Below are positions 6,640-14,451 of a stretch of DNA of 16,935 nucleotides, one piece after another (within the stretch, counting starts at the first letter, position 1; each line of letters starts with the position of its first letter). Both the position numbers and the translations under genes were made by a program. This stretch comes from an uncultured Eggerthella sp. Lineage in GTDB: Bacteria > Actinomycetota > Coriobacteriia > Coriobacteriales > Eggerthellaceae. The notes under the pieces were generated by a model. That model saw only the letters and a program-made list of their open reading frames with translations, was not told the DNA's origin and ran no database searches. The DNA is taken from positions 1 to 16,935 of the forward strand of contig URJE01000030.1 of NCBI GenBank assembly GCA_900547965.1, written 5' to 3'.

Positions 6640-6763
6640 GGCAAAGCTCCATTTCCCTTGTGGGCATCATTTACAATAAATACGCTAGCAAAGCATCTTG
6701 CGGCAGCGCAAGGTACGCTGCCTCTTTGTTTCCCTCGGGTAGGAATTGGAAGGAAAGCCCTTG
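6640..6763. promoter_or_regulatory. Divergent control region between the holin-family gene and tilS
   Basis: This 124-bp region must hold promoters for both directions. TTTACA at 6670-6675 is a possible plus-strand -35, but no clear -10 pairs with it. GGCAGCG (6702-6708) and CGCTGCC (6716-6722) form a 7-bp stem with T-rich sequence after it, in the tilS leader. No firm promoter can be named. Confidence 0.35.
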
Positions 6764-7858
6764 ATGATAGACGCAATAGAAAAGACTATTCGCACACAGG
6801 GCCTGTTCAGTGCTGCAACTCCCGTAATCGCCATGGTTTCAGGCGGATCGGATTCGACGGCGTTGGCGTACCTCATCAGCGATCTTTACAAACGCGGTCT
6901 TGTGGGGCAGCCCGCCATCCTGCACGTTAACCACCTTCTTCGTGGCGAAGACGCCTATGCCGATCAGAGGTTTGTGGAAAAGCTTGCCGCCCATTTGGAG
7001 ATCCCATTCTTCTCGTGCGAGATCGATGTGGCGTCTTTGGCTAAAGCAACCGGTGGCAATGAGGAGGCTATTGGTCGAAATGAGCGCTATTTGGCAGCGC
7101 ATGAAGCTCTGGAAAGCCTGTGCCGTCATGTGATGATCCCCATTTCGGAAGGGCGCATCGTTACCGCGCATACTCAAGACGATAGGGTGGAAAATTTCTA
7201 CATGCGATCTATCGTAGGCACGGGTCCTGGTGGTTTTCGCTCTATGCTGTATGCTAACGGGCCGGTGGTGCGTCCTCTATTGGACGTATCGCGTCGGGCG
7301 CTGCGCGATTTCGTAAACGACATCCCCGTTAATGAGGCGGTGGTCGACGAAGAGGGGAACCGCTGGCGCGAAGATGCCACCAACGCCCACACCGATAGGT
7401 TCCGTGCGTTTGTGCGCCATGAGATAATCCCAAAGGCGAAAGAGCGCAATGGGCAGCTGCTCGATACTCTTTGCCGAACCATGAACCTTATTGCCGACGA
7501 AGACGATTTCCTTGACTCTTTGGCGAGCGAGGCAGCTGAGAGCAATTTGGAGTGGATCGGCGGTGACGGGGAAGGCTCGTTCGATGGTTGTCGTTTGCTT
7601 CCCGCTTTCGGTGCGGTTGCGCGTCCGCTACAGCGTCGCGTGGTGGTGGCCGTGCTCGAGGCCTTTATTGGGAACGAGGGGCGCATTGAATCGGCATCGA
7701 TCGAGGCGATCCTTTCCGCCTTCGATGAAGAAGGTGCTCCCATCAGCGGTTTCGTTGCCAATGTGCAGGGAAATTTAGCGGTGAGTGCAAACAAACAAGG
7801 CGTTTTGGTGGAACCGATGGCGGTATTCCGCGCACGCCGGAAGCCCAACCGTGCGTAA
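6764..7858 (+). CDS. tilS: tRNA(Ile)-lysidine synthase
   Basis: 364 residues from the ATG at 6764, seven bases after GAAGGAAAG; a TTG at 6746 is a poorer choice. TilS joins lysine to C34 of the CAU-anticodon tRNA-Ile, using ATP, so that it reads AUA instead of AUG. The PP-loop SGGSDS at residues 26-31 binds ATP. HVNHLLRGEDAYADQ, the GRNERY segment and TAHTQDDRVENFYMRSIVGTG (in two parts at about 125-148) are typical of the N-terminal catalytic domain. RWREDATNAHTDRFRAFVRHEIIP is the conserved second block (about 205-228). The C-terminal part is less conserved. It heads the tilS-maf-hpt-ftsH cluster; tilS beside hpt and ftsH is a widespread arrangement. Confidence 0.95.
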   Translation: MIDAIEKTIRTQGLFSAATPVIAMVSGGSDSTALAYLISDLYKRGLVGQPAILHVNHLLRGEDAYADQRFVEKLAAHLEIPFFSCEIDVASLAKATGGNEEAIGRNERYLAAHEALESLCRHVMIPISEGRIVTAHTQDDRVENFYMRSIVGTGPGGFRSMLYANGPVVRPLLDVSRRALRDFVNDIPVNEAVVDEEGNRWREDATNAHTDRFRAFVRHEIIPKAKERNGQLLDTLCRTMNLIADEDDFLDSLASEAAESNLEWIGGDGEGSFDGCRLLPAFGAVARPLQRRVVVAVLEAFIGNEGRIESASIEAILSAFDEEGAPISGFVANVQGNLAVSANKQGVLVEPMAVFRARRKPNRA

Positions 7859-7972
7859 CGTGCGTTTGGGCACTGAAACGTATCGCTTACCTGAACCCGT
7901 CTGAAATATGCCAACGGCAGCCGAACGTACTGGCCAAGGCAATTAGCCCAATTGGCCTAAAAGGAGAATTAC
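7859..7972 (+). promoter_or_regulatory. tilS-maf spacer with a hairpin before the maf ribosome site
   Basis: GGCCAA (7932-7937) pairs with TTGGCC (7952-7957), with inner GGC/GCC pairs possible, ending just before AAGGAG at about 7961. It could affect translation of maf or mark a processed junction. There is no T tract, so tilS and maf may still be co-transcribed. Confidence 0.35.
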
Positions 7973-8662
7973 ATGCCTGATACAACCACTATTCCCGTAA
8001 ACGTTATCCTGGCTTCGAACAGCCCACGTCGAAAGCAGTTGCTCGAAGAAGCGGGCGTCAAGTTTACGGTGTATACCGGCTCTACTGAAGTGGACGAATC
8101 GCTTGATGCGGATCAGCGCGCGCAGCCCTCTGAAGCGGTAAAGAAGCTTGCGGAGCGCAAGGCCGGCTCGGTTATTCAAGATATTTTGGCCGAAAACCCT
8201 GTAGGCTTGGGCATTGTTATCGGCGCCGATACCACGGTGGTGCTTGATAGGGAAATGCTGGGCAAGCCCTACAGCGCAGATCATGCGCGTGAGATGCTGG
8301 GGCGGCTTTCGGGTCGAACGCATGAGGTAATCACCGGCGTTTCCGTATGGCTTGTCATGCTCAACGAATCGGAGGAAAAGGGAGGCGACGGCAATGTTTC
8401 TTTGGCGTTCCGCTCTTTCTCCGAAACCAGTACAGTAACGTTCAAGGAGCTTTCGACCGAAGATATCAACGCTTATGTTGCCACGGGCGAAACCATCGAC
8501 AAGGCAGGCGCCTACGCCATCCAGGGTAAGGGTCGCAGGTTGGTGGAAAGCTACGACGGCGATTTCAACAACATTGTGGGTCTGCCCGTTGATACGCTCC
8601 TGAAGAACTTCCCCGAAATCTTGCAGGAAACCATTGAAGCCGAGGTTAAGTCAAAAGAATAA
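7973..8662 (+). CDS. maf: Maf-family nucleoside triphosphate pyrophosphatase
   Basis: 229 residues from the ATG at 7973 with AAAAGGAGAA upstream. Maf/HAM1-fold proteins hydrolyse nucleoside triphosphates, including modified ones such as dTTP/UTP or m7GTP, to monophosphate and pyrophosphate, keeping the nucleotide pool clean; some members affect septum formation. Typical features are LASNSPRRKQLLEEAG near the start, the catalytic GADTTVVLD (about 84-92), LGKPYSADHAREML, and the STVTFKELS and KAGAYAIQG blocks. An insertion of about 15 residues (NESEEKGGDGNVSLA region, about 128-142) lengthens it beyond the usual 190-200. Whether it is the YhdE (dTTP/UTP) or YceF (m7GTP) subtype is not decided. 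It interrupts the usual tilS-hpt pairing and is followed by a strong terminator. Confidence 0.93.
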   Translation: MPDTTTIPVNVILASNSPRRKQLLEEAGVKFTVYTGSTEVDESLDADQRAQPSEAVKKLAERKAGSVIQDILAENPVGLGIVIGADTTVVLDREMLGKPYSADHAREMLGRLSGRTHEVITGVSVWLVMLNESEEKGGDGNVSLAFRSFSETSTVTFKELSTEDINAYVATGETIDKAGAYAIQGKGRRLVESYDGDFNNIVGLPVDTLLKNFPEILQETIEAEVKSKE

Positions 8663-8684
8663 TCGCAGCTTATGCATCGCTTAT

Positions 8685-8721
8685 GTGCCGCCACCCCTCA
8701 AAAGGGGGTGGCGGTGCTTTT
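8685..8721 (+). terminator. Terminator after maf
   Basis: CCGCCACCCC (8688-8697) pairs perfectly with GGGGTGGCGG (8705-8714), loop of seven, extended by wobble pairs, followed by GCTTTTG. The short T run suggests incomplete termination, which would still allow some tilS-maf transcripts to reach hpt and ftsH. Confidence 0.8.
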
Positions 8722-8786
8722 GTACAGTGAAGATTTATTGCAAAACAGTCACAGGCACCTTTCTGCAAATGCGCTAAGGAAAGCTT

Positions 8787-8813
8787 TTGTTACACTGAAG
8801 TACTGTCTATACC
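8787..8813 (+). promoter_or_regulatory. Weak promoter candidate for hpt-ftsH
   Basis: TTGTTA (8787-8792) and TATACC (8808-8813) are 15 bp apart, short of optimal. A promoter is expected here because of the maf terminator and the 189-bp gap before hpt, but the hexamers are poor. Confidence 0.3.
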
Positions 8814-8851
8814 CGTATTTACTCCACCTAGAGGTGGGAAAAGAGGCTTTC

Positions 8852-9397
8852 GTGGAGCAGCATCCCAATCTTGAGCGCATCCTTTTTTCTGAGGATGAGA
8901 TTCGTACGCGCGTAAAGGAAATGGGCGCACAGATTACCGAAGATTATGCAGGCAAGAGCATCGTGGTGATTTCGGTGCTGCGAGGAGCGGCTATCTTCAT
9001 GGCTGACTTGGTTCGCGAAATCCACCTGCCGGTCGAAATGGACTACATGGCCATTTCTTCCTACGGCAACGGCATGAAGAGCTCCGGTGTGGTTCGCATC
9101 ATCAAAGACCTCTCCAGCCAGATCGAGGGCCGTCATGTGCTTATTGCCGAAGATATCTTGGACAGCGGTCTTACCCTGCGCTATCTGATCAAGAACCTTG
9201 AATCGCGCAATCCCGCTTCCATTGAAGTGGCAACGCTTCTTCGCAAGGACACCCCTAATCAGGCAGACATCAAGTGCAAGTACATTGGCTTCGAGTGCCC
9301 CGATGAATTTATCGTTGGCTATGGCCTCGACTATGCTGAGCGCTATCGCAACCTTTCATGCATCGGCGTGCTGAAGCCCGAAGCAACTCAGGAATAA
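8852..9397 (+). CDS. hpt: Hypoxanthine phosphoribosyltransferase
   Basis: 181 residues from GTG at 8852, chosen for AAGAGG five bases upstream and because it gives the family's usual length near 180; the frame is open to 8672 but the extra 60 residues resemble nothing in the family. The enzyme turns hypoxanthine or guanine plus PRPP into IMP or GMP (purine salvage, cytoplasm). The PRPP-binding loop is VLIAEDILDSGLTL at about 96-109; VISVLRGAAIFMADLVR carries the pyrophosphate-binding loop, SSYGNGMKSSG is the flexible catalytic loop, and IGFECPDEFIVGYGLDYAERYRNL (two segments, about 143-166) holds the base-binding residues. It lies 42 bp upstream of ftsH, the standard order. Confidence 0.95.
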   Translation: MEQHPNLERILFSEDEIRTRVKEMGAQITEDYAGKSIVVISVLRGAAIFMADLVREIHLPVEMDYMAISSYGNGMKSSGVVRIIKDLSSQIEGRHVLIAEDILDSGLTLRYLIKNLESRNPASIEVATLLRKDTPNQADIKCKYIGFECPDEFIVGYGLDYAERYRNLSCIGVLKPEATQE

Positions 9398-9439
9398 CGT
9401 CCGTTGGTTCGATCGAAGAACATAAGGAACTAATAATCT

Positions 9440-11632
9440 ATGGCACAAACACCCAATCAAAAGAAGCCTAATCACAGCAAGCCCCCATTGCCCAAGCAAC
9501 CCAATCGTTCCAATATCGTTACGCTGGTTGTGTTCTTGGCCGTTGGTATTTTCTTTGCCGTGATGATGACCCGTACCATGACGGCAACGAATGGCATTAC
9601 TCAGACCGACGAATTGGTAACGTCTGAGTTTACCCAGGCTGTCGAGCAGGGCCGCGTGAACACTGCCGTTTACGACACCGGCTCCTATACCATTACGGGC
9701 ACCTATTACCCTGCTGCTACGGCAGGTGAGGCAACGGTGGATGCGTTCAACACCGCATTCAACGCGTTGAACTCCGGCATGGCCAGCAGCACGGGCGCTC
9801 GTCCCACCATCGTGCAGACGCAGGAGCTTGCGGCATCAAAGCTTGGCTCCGAGCACAACTACACCTGCACATGGGTAGGCTCCGATTCGCTGGGTCAGCT
9901 TATGGCGGCGCATCCCACCATTCAGTACAGCGTGCGCCTGGCATCGCCTTGGGGTTCCATCTTGGCATCGATCCTGCCCATTTTGATCATTGCCGGCCTG
10001 CTGCTGTTCTTCTTCTCCCAGATGAACAAGGCAAACAACTCGCAGATGTCGTTCGGCAAGGCAAAGGTGAAGAAAAGCGTTGAGGAGCATCCCGACGTTC
10101 ACTTCTCCGACGTTGCCGGCGTCGACGAAGCGGTTGAGGAAATGCAGGAAATCAAGGACTTCCTGGAAAACCCTGCAAAGTATCAATCTCTTGGTGCAAA
10201 GATTCCTCGTGGTTGCCTTTTGGTGGGCCCTCCGGGTACTGGTAAAACCTTGCTTGCGCGTGCCGTTGCAGGCGAAGCGGGCGTTCCGTTCTTCAGCATC
10301 TCTGGCTCCGACTTCGTAGAAATGTTCGTAGGCGTGGGTGCTTCCCGTGTGCGTGACTTGTTCAAACAGGCAAAGGAATCCTCTCCTTCGATTATCTTCA
10401 TCGACGAAATCGACGCCGTTGGTCGTCAGCGTGGCGCTGGCTTAGGCGGTGGCCACGATGAACGCGAGCAAACCCTGAATCAGTTGCTTGTTGAAATGGA
10501 CGGCTTCGAGGCTAACGATTCCGTTGTTCTCATTGCCGCAACCAACCGTGCCGACGTTCTTGATCCTGCTCTGCTTCGCCCGGGCCGCTTCGATCGTCAG
10601 ATCGTTGTCGATGCCCCTGATGTGAAGGGCCGCGAAAAGATCCTGAACGTCCATGCCGCTAACAAGCCTCTGGCTGATGATGTCGATCTTGCCAGCATCG
10701 CTAAGCTCACCCCTGGCTTCACGGGTGCTGATCTGTCTAACTTGCTCAACGAGTCGGCGATTCTTACGGCTCGCCGTAACAAGCACATCATTACCAACAA
10801 GGAAGTCCAGGATTCTATGGAGCGCGTTATTGCCGGTCCTGAGCGCAAGGGTCGCGTTCTTGACGAGCGCACGCGCAAAACCATTGCGTACCACGAGTCT
10901 GGTCATGCCCTGGTTGGCCATATGCTTGAAGGTGCCGACCCCGTTCACAAGATCTCGATCATCTCTCGTGGTCGTGCTCTTGGTTATACGCTTTCCATTC
11001 CCGACGAAGACAAGGTGCTCAACAGCCGCAACGAAATGCGTGATGAACTTGCTGTGTTCCTCGGCGGTCGTGTTGCCGAAGAGTTGTTCTGCGACGATAT
11101 CACTACGGGTGCCTCCAACGACCTTGAGCGTGCAACGAAGATGGCTCGTGCCATGGTTACCAATTACGGCATGAGCTCCGACTTGGGCGTGCAGGTGTTC
11201 GGCCAGCCCAATCACGAAGTGTTCTTGGGCCGCGATTATGGCAACACGCAGGATTACTCCGACGATACGGCTCGCCGCATCGACGACGAGGTTGCTCGCA
11301 TCATGAAGGAAGCCCACGACCGTGCGGTAGAGATTCTCTCCTCCAAGCGCGATCAGATGGACCTTATGGCTACCGTTTTGCTTGAGCGCGAAACGATCGA
11401 CGGCGATGCCTGCCAGGCGCTGCTCAACAACCGTTGGGCGGAATACCTGCAGGAAGAGCAGGCCAAGGAAGCCGAAGGCAAGAAGCCGGAACTTGAAGCT
11501 GCTGAAGATGCTCCCGTTGATGCAGTTGCTCAGCAGGATCAGCAAGCTCCCGCAGTAAGCCAGGCAACTCCGACGAAGCCTGAAGCCCCTGATGGGGGAA
11601 CGTCGGGCCCTGAATCGGGCAACCAACAGTAA
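9440..11632 (+). CDS. ftsH: ATP-dependent zinc metalloprotease FtsH
   Basis: 730 residues. FtsH is a membrane-anchored hexameric AAA+ protease that removes misassembled membrane proteins and short-lived regulators. N-terminal helix at about 24-47, an extracytoplasmic domain to about 168, and a second helix at about 171-193. In the cytoplasm: Walker A GPPGTGKT (263-270), Walker B IIFIDEID (318-325), second region of homology through TNRADVLDPALLRPGRFDRQ (split across about 371-390), zinc site HESGH (485-489) and third ligand D561 in GASNDL. After about residue 665 there is a Gln/Ala/Pro/Glu-rich tail with no predicted fold. AAGGAA lies 11 bases before the ATG. All catalytic residues are present. 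Codon bias suggests high expression. Confidence 0.97.
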   Translation: MAQTPNQKKPNHSKPPLPKQPNRSNIVTLVVFLAVGIFFAVMMTRTMTATNGITQTDELVTSEFTQAVEQGRVNTAVYDTGSYTITGTYYPAATAGEATVDAFNTAFNALNSGMASSTGARPTIVQTQELAASKLGSEHNYTCTWVGSDSLGQLMAAHPTIQYSVRLASPWGSILASILPILIIAGLLLFFFSQMNKANNSQMSFGKAKVKKSVEEHPDVHFSDVAGVDEAVEEMQEIKDFLENPAKYQSLGAKIPRGCLLVGPPGTGKTLLARAVAGEAGVPFFSISGSDFVEMFVGVGASRVRDLFKQAKESSPSIIFIDEIDAVGRQRGAGLGGGHDEREQTLNQLLVEMDGFEANDSVVLIAATNRADVLDPALLRPGRFDRQIVVDAPDVKGREKILNVHAANKPLADDVDLASIAKLTPGFTGADLSNLLNESAILTARRNKHIITNKEVQDSMERVIAGPERKGRVLDERTRKTIAYHESGHALVGHMLEGADPVHKISIISRGRALGYTLSIPDEDKVLNSRNEMRDELAVFLGGRVAEELFCDDITTGASNDLERATKMARAMVTNYGMSSDLGVQVFGQPNHEVFLGRDYGNTQDYSDDTARRIDDEVARIMKEAHDRAVEILSSKRDQMDLMATVLLERETIDGDACQALLNNRWAEYLQEEQAKEAEGKKPELEAAEDAPVDAVAQQDQQAPAVSQATPTKPEAPDGGTSGPESGNQQ

Positions 11633-11641
11633 TGGTCAGCA

Positions 11642-11673
11642 ACGCCCCGGGTCATATGGCCTGGGGCGTGGTT
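11642..11673 (+). terminator. Hairpin between ftsH and folP-folK, possible attenuator
   Basis: ACGCCCCGGG (11642-11651) pairs over 10 bp (one G-U) with CCTGGGGCGT (11660-11669), then GGTTTA. The T run is too short for efficient termination. It may lower read-through into the fol gene or stabilise the ftsH 3' end. Confidence 0.45.
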
Positions 11674-11689
11674 TATAAGGAGCAAAACA

Positions 11690-13003
11690 ATGATTTGGCG
11701 CTGTGGACGCTACCCCTTTGATTCTCGCACTCCCGTTATCATGGGTATTTTGAATGTGACCCCCGATTCGTTTTCCGATGGTGGCTCGTATGCCAGCGTC
11801 GAAGAGGCGGTAGCTGCTGCTCAGAAAATGGTTGAAGAGGGCGCTCTTATTATTGACGTGGGCGGCGAATCCACGCGCCCTGGCGCAAACCCTGTGTCTG
11901 TCGAAGAAGAGCTTTCTCGCACTATCGAGGTAGTGAAGCAGCTAGCGGAAAAAGATATATGCGTGAGCATCGATACCCGCCATGCCGAGGTGGCGAAGGC
12001 GGCAGCTGAGGCAGGCGCAAGTATCATCAACGATGTGACCGGATTCCGCGATCCTGCTATGGTTGAGGTGGCCAAGGGCTGCGATGCTGGCTTGGTGGTG
12101 ATGCATATGTTGGGCGACGATCCTCGCACTATGCAGAATGAACCTCAGTACAACGATGTGGTGGCAGAAGTATGCGAATACCTTTCCAAGCGCGCCGCCG
12201 AGCTTGAGGCGGCAGGTATTGCCCGCGATCGAATCTGCCTCGACCCTGGTCCTGGCTTTGGCAAAACAGCCAAGCAAACCATCGAGCTTATGCGCAATTT
12301 CCAGGAGTTGGTGCATCTGGGGTATCCCACAATGGTTGCCGTTTCTCGAAAGAGCTACATCGGTTACGCCTACGACATCGATGACCCCAAGGAGCGCGAT
12401 GCCGCATCTGCTGCAGAGGCGTTGATGGCATGCGAGTTGGGCGCTTCGGTAATCCGCACCCATAACGTAGCGCTAACCGAAGAGTCGCTGAAGGAAAACC
12501 TGCGACCCTATGCATTTATCGGCCTCGGCTGTAACGTCGCATTGGTTGCCGACGAGGGTGAGGAGCTCGAGGGCAAAAAGGCAATGCTCAGCCAGGCTAT
12601 TACCGACATGTGCTTGCTGCCCGATTCTCAGATCATCGATGTTTCCAGCTTCTACGAAAGCGAGCCCGCTTACGTGGAAGACCAGGATTCTTTCGTCAAT
12701 GCGGTGCTTGTTTTGCGCACGGGTTTGCCTCCGCAAGAGCTTTTGCGCTATCTGAATATCATCGAAGACAGGCTGGGTCGCATCCGTGAAAAGAAGAACG
12801 GTCCGCGCACGTGCGATCTGGATATCCTTGATTACCAGGGCTATGTGTCCGATCTGGAAGTGCTGACTTTGCCTCACCCGCTGCTTACCGAACGCGATTT
12901 CGTGGTGAAGCCGTTGCTTGAGATTGCTCCCAACCATGAGCTTTCGGATGGTACGAAAGTCACGCTTGACACCGTAACGGTGGGCAAGGCATGGAAGTGC
13001 TAA
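11690..13003 (+). CDS. folP: Bifunctional dihydropteroate synthase / HPPK (FolP-FolK fusion)
   Basis: 437 residues from ATG at 11690 with AAGGAG upstream. Residues 1-270 are dihydropteroate synthase, joining pABA to the pterin diphosphate: MGILNVTPDSFSDGG (18-32), DVGGESTRPGA, SIDTRHAEVAKAA, NDVTGF, DPGPGFGKT, SRKSYIG and the C-terminal IRTHNV. Residues 274-437 are 6-hydroxymethyl-dihydropterin pyrophosphokinase, which makes that substrate: YAFIGLGCN, the SSFYESEPAY and FVNAVL blocks, RLGRIREKKNGPRTCDLDIL and LPHPLL. Both domains look complete, with only about five residues between. Oddities: GLGCN in place of GLGSN, RTCDLDI in place of RTLDLDI and DPGPGFGKT in place of DPGIGFGKT. The order DHPS then HPPK is the reverse of the plant, fungal and apicomplexan fusions. 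The next gene overlaps its end. Confidence 0.93.
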   Translation: MIWRCGRYPFDSRTPVIMGILNVTPDSFSDGGSYASVEEAVAAAQKMVEEGALIIDVGGESTRPGANPVSVEEELSRTIEVVKQLAEKDICVSIDTRHAEVAKAAAEAGASIINDVTGFRDPAMVEVAKGCDAGLVVMHMLGDDPRTMQNEPQYNDVVAEVCEYLSKRAAELEAAGIARDRICLDPGPGFGKTAKQTIELMRNFQELVHLGYPTMVAVSRKSYIGYAYDIDDPKERDAASAAEALMACELGASVIRTHNVALTEESLKENLRPYAFIGLGCNVALVADEGEELEGKKAMLSQAITDMCLLPDSQIIDVSSFYESEPAYVEDQDSFVNAVLVLRTGLPPQELLRYLNIIEDRLGRIREKKNGPRTCDLDILDYQGYVSDLEVLTLPHPLLTERDFVVKPLLEIAPNHELSDGTKVTLDTVTVGKAWKC

Positions 13004-13836
13004 GCCGATCCGAACAGCAGAACACCGGTCGTGTCGCAGAAGGCGCCTCTACGGTGGCGCCTTTGCGCCCGGCCGTTTCCTCTTTTTGGGACTTGCATGC
13101 TTATGCGTGCGTTCGCTCGACGAATGAGCTTGTGAAGGATGCGCTTCGTCGGGGCGTCTCCGAGGGGTATTGCGCAACGGCTTTGAAGCAAGAAGGTGGC
13201 TATGGGCGTCAAGGAAGGGTTTGGGCCAGCCCCTTGGGTGGTGTATACACTTCCTTCGCATTGCGACCCAACGTGCCGCCGCATGTGCTCCCTACATTGA
13301 GTTTGGTGGCCTCATTGGCAGTTGCCGATGCTCTTGAGCAAGTGCGCCCTTCCTGCAACTTGCTTATCAAGTGGCCCAATGACGTGCTTTGCCCGCAGGG
13401 AAAGCTTGCAGGTATATCGCTTGAGGCGTTGGCTGGCGGCGTGTGCGTTGGCGTGGGGGTCAATGTGTATGAGCCTTTTGCCAAACGCGAAGTTGAGGGG
13501 AAGTACTCCTTGGCGTATCTGCAGGATGGTGTTGCCGAGGCAAGTCTTTCTGCCGAACAGCGAGCTGTCATGACCAAGTTGCTTGAAAGCATGCTTGAAA
13601 CAATGGAACGCCGTTATGGGCGTTGGATCCAAGAGGGCTTCGCTGCTTTTATCGATGAGTACAGCCAGCGCTTTGCTTATCGCAATAAGCGCGCGTCCCT
13701 TGCGCTTATCAATGGAGATGAAACCATTGAGGGAATTATTCGTGGCGTTGATGACTTGGGGCGTTTGCTTGTTGAAAACGACGTTGGGGTAGTTGTGCCC
13801 ATGAGTTCTGGCGAAGTACACGTGACTTCGTTTTAG
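12991..13836 (+). CDS. birA: Biotin--[acetyl-CoA-carboxylase] ligase, no DNA-binding domain
   Basis: 281 residues from ATG at 12991, overlapping the fol gene by 13 bp. It activates biotin as biotinyl-AMP and attaches it to the lysine of a biotin carrier protein. Family features are an N-terminal catalytic STNE (43-46), the biotinyl-AMP loop GYGRQGRVWASP (70-81), KWPNDV (127-132) and GKLAGI (137-142), then GVGVNV and a small C-terminal domain (about 235-281). The GRGRRGR loop has Tyr in place of the first Arg. The first 30 residues are a low-complexity hydrophilic leader, not a winged helix, so this is the monofunctional (class I) type and cannot act as the biotin-operon repressor. Overlap implies translational coupling to folate synthesis. 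Confidence 0.92.
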   Translation: MEVLSRSEQQNTGRVAEGASTVAPLRPAVSSFWDLHAYACVRSTNELVKDALRRGVSEGYCATALKQEGGYGRQGRVWASPLGGVYTSFALRPNVPPHVLPTLSLVASLAVADALEQVRPSCNLLIKWPNDVLCPQGKLAGISLEALAGGVCVGVGVNVYEPFAKREVEGKYSLAYLQDGVAEASLSAEQRAVMTKLLESMLETMERRYGRWIQEGFAAFIDEYSQRFAYRNKRASLALINGDETIEGIIRGVDDLGRLLVENDVGVVVPMSSGEVHVTSF

Positions 13837-13858
13837 AGCTAGCCCCGCGGCTGCCAGT

Positions 13859-14410
13859 TTAGAGCAGTAAAGATTTCAAGCCAATAAGAATGAGCACAAC
13901 GCCGCCAATGATGGTAGCCTTTTCGCCGAGTGCGTTGCCGAAGCGCTTGCCGATAGCCAGGGCAACGGCGCAGGTAAGTGCCGTAGTGATGCCGATAATA
14001 CCCGAAGAGGTGAGCACGTTTACCTCCAGGGCAGCGAAGCTCACGCCAACCGCCAGGGCATCGATGCTGGTGGCAACTGCCTGGAGCAGCAGTACGGGCA
14101 CGGTGAGCGTTTGCCCAGATGCTTCTTCGCCCTCTTCTTCGTGGAAGGCATCCCAGATCATCTTCCCGCCAATGAATCCCAGGATCAAAAAGGTGATGAA
14201 GCTGGCATATTGGGTGATGAATTCGCTCACCAGCTGACCCAGGGTAAACCCCACAACGGGCATAAGGAACTGGAAGAAGCCAAATGCAAGGGGCATGGAA
14301 AAGCTGCGGGCACGTGAGATTTTAGGATAAGCAAAGCTGTTGGAAATGGTGACGGCAAATGCATCCATGGAGAGCGCTAGGCCGAGTATAACGATTTCGG
14401 TAATGCTCAC
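13859..14410 (-). CDS. mntP: Manganese efflux pump MntP
   Basis: 183 residues from GTG at 14410, with GAAGGG upstream. MntP exports Mn2+ and protects cells from excess manganese. Six hydrophobic helices in two repeats are visible. Each half carries the family's acidic signature: LALSMDAFAVTISN (about 11-24) and ATSIDALAVGVSF (about 112-124), with the metal-site aspartates D16 and D116. GFIGGKMIWDAF lies between and HEEEGEEASG forms the cytoplasmic loop. It ends convergently with birA, separated by 22 bp without a convincing terminator. The leader carries a perfect palindrome that is the probable control site; I see no yybP-ykoY-type Mn riboswitch, although a fold search was not run. Confidence 0.92.
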   Translation of the reverse strand: MSITEIVILGLALSMDAFAVTISNSFAYPKISRARSFSMPLAFGFFQFLMPVVGFTLGQLVSEFITQYASFITFLILGFIGGKMIWDAFHEEEGEEASGQTLTVPVLLLQAVATSIDALAVGVSFAALEVNVLTSSGIIGITTALTCAVALAIGKRFGNALGEKATIIGGVVLILIGLKSLLL

Positions 14411-14422
14411 AGTTGTCCCTTC

Positions 14423-14451
14423 TTTAGTGCAACCCTGTATTTTGCACTAAA
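14423..14451. promoter_or_regulatory. Perfect palindromic operator candidate upstream of mntP
   Basis: TTTAGTGCAA (14423-14432) and TTGCACTAAA (14442-14451) are exact reverse complements with 9 bp between, a 29-bp site. On the mntP strand it lies just before the GAAGGG ribosome site. Size, AT-rich ends and position suit a dimeric metal regulator of the DtxR/MntR kind, but the regulator gene is not in the window. It would also form an RNA hairpin next to the ribosome site. Confidence 0.6.

Noticed and set aside
10442..11626. 394-codon minus-strand frame opposite ftsH
   Set aside because: It lies wholly within the conserved FtsH coding sequence, has no ribosome site and resembles no protein.
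13837..13858. Terminator between the convergent birA and mntP genes
   Set aside because: Only a 4-bp AGCC/GGCT stem is present and there is no T tract.
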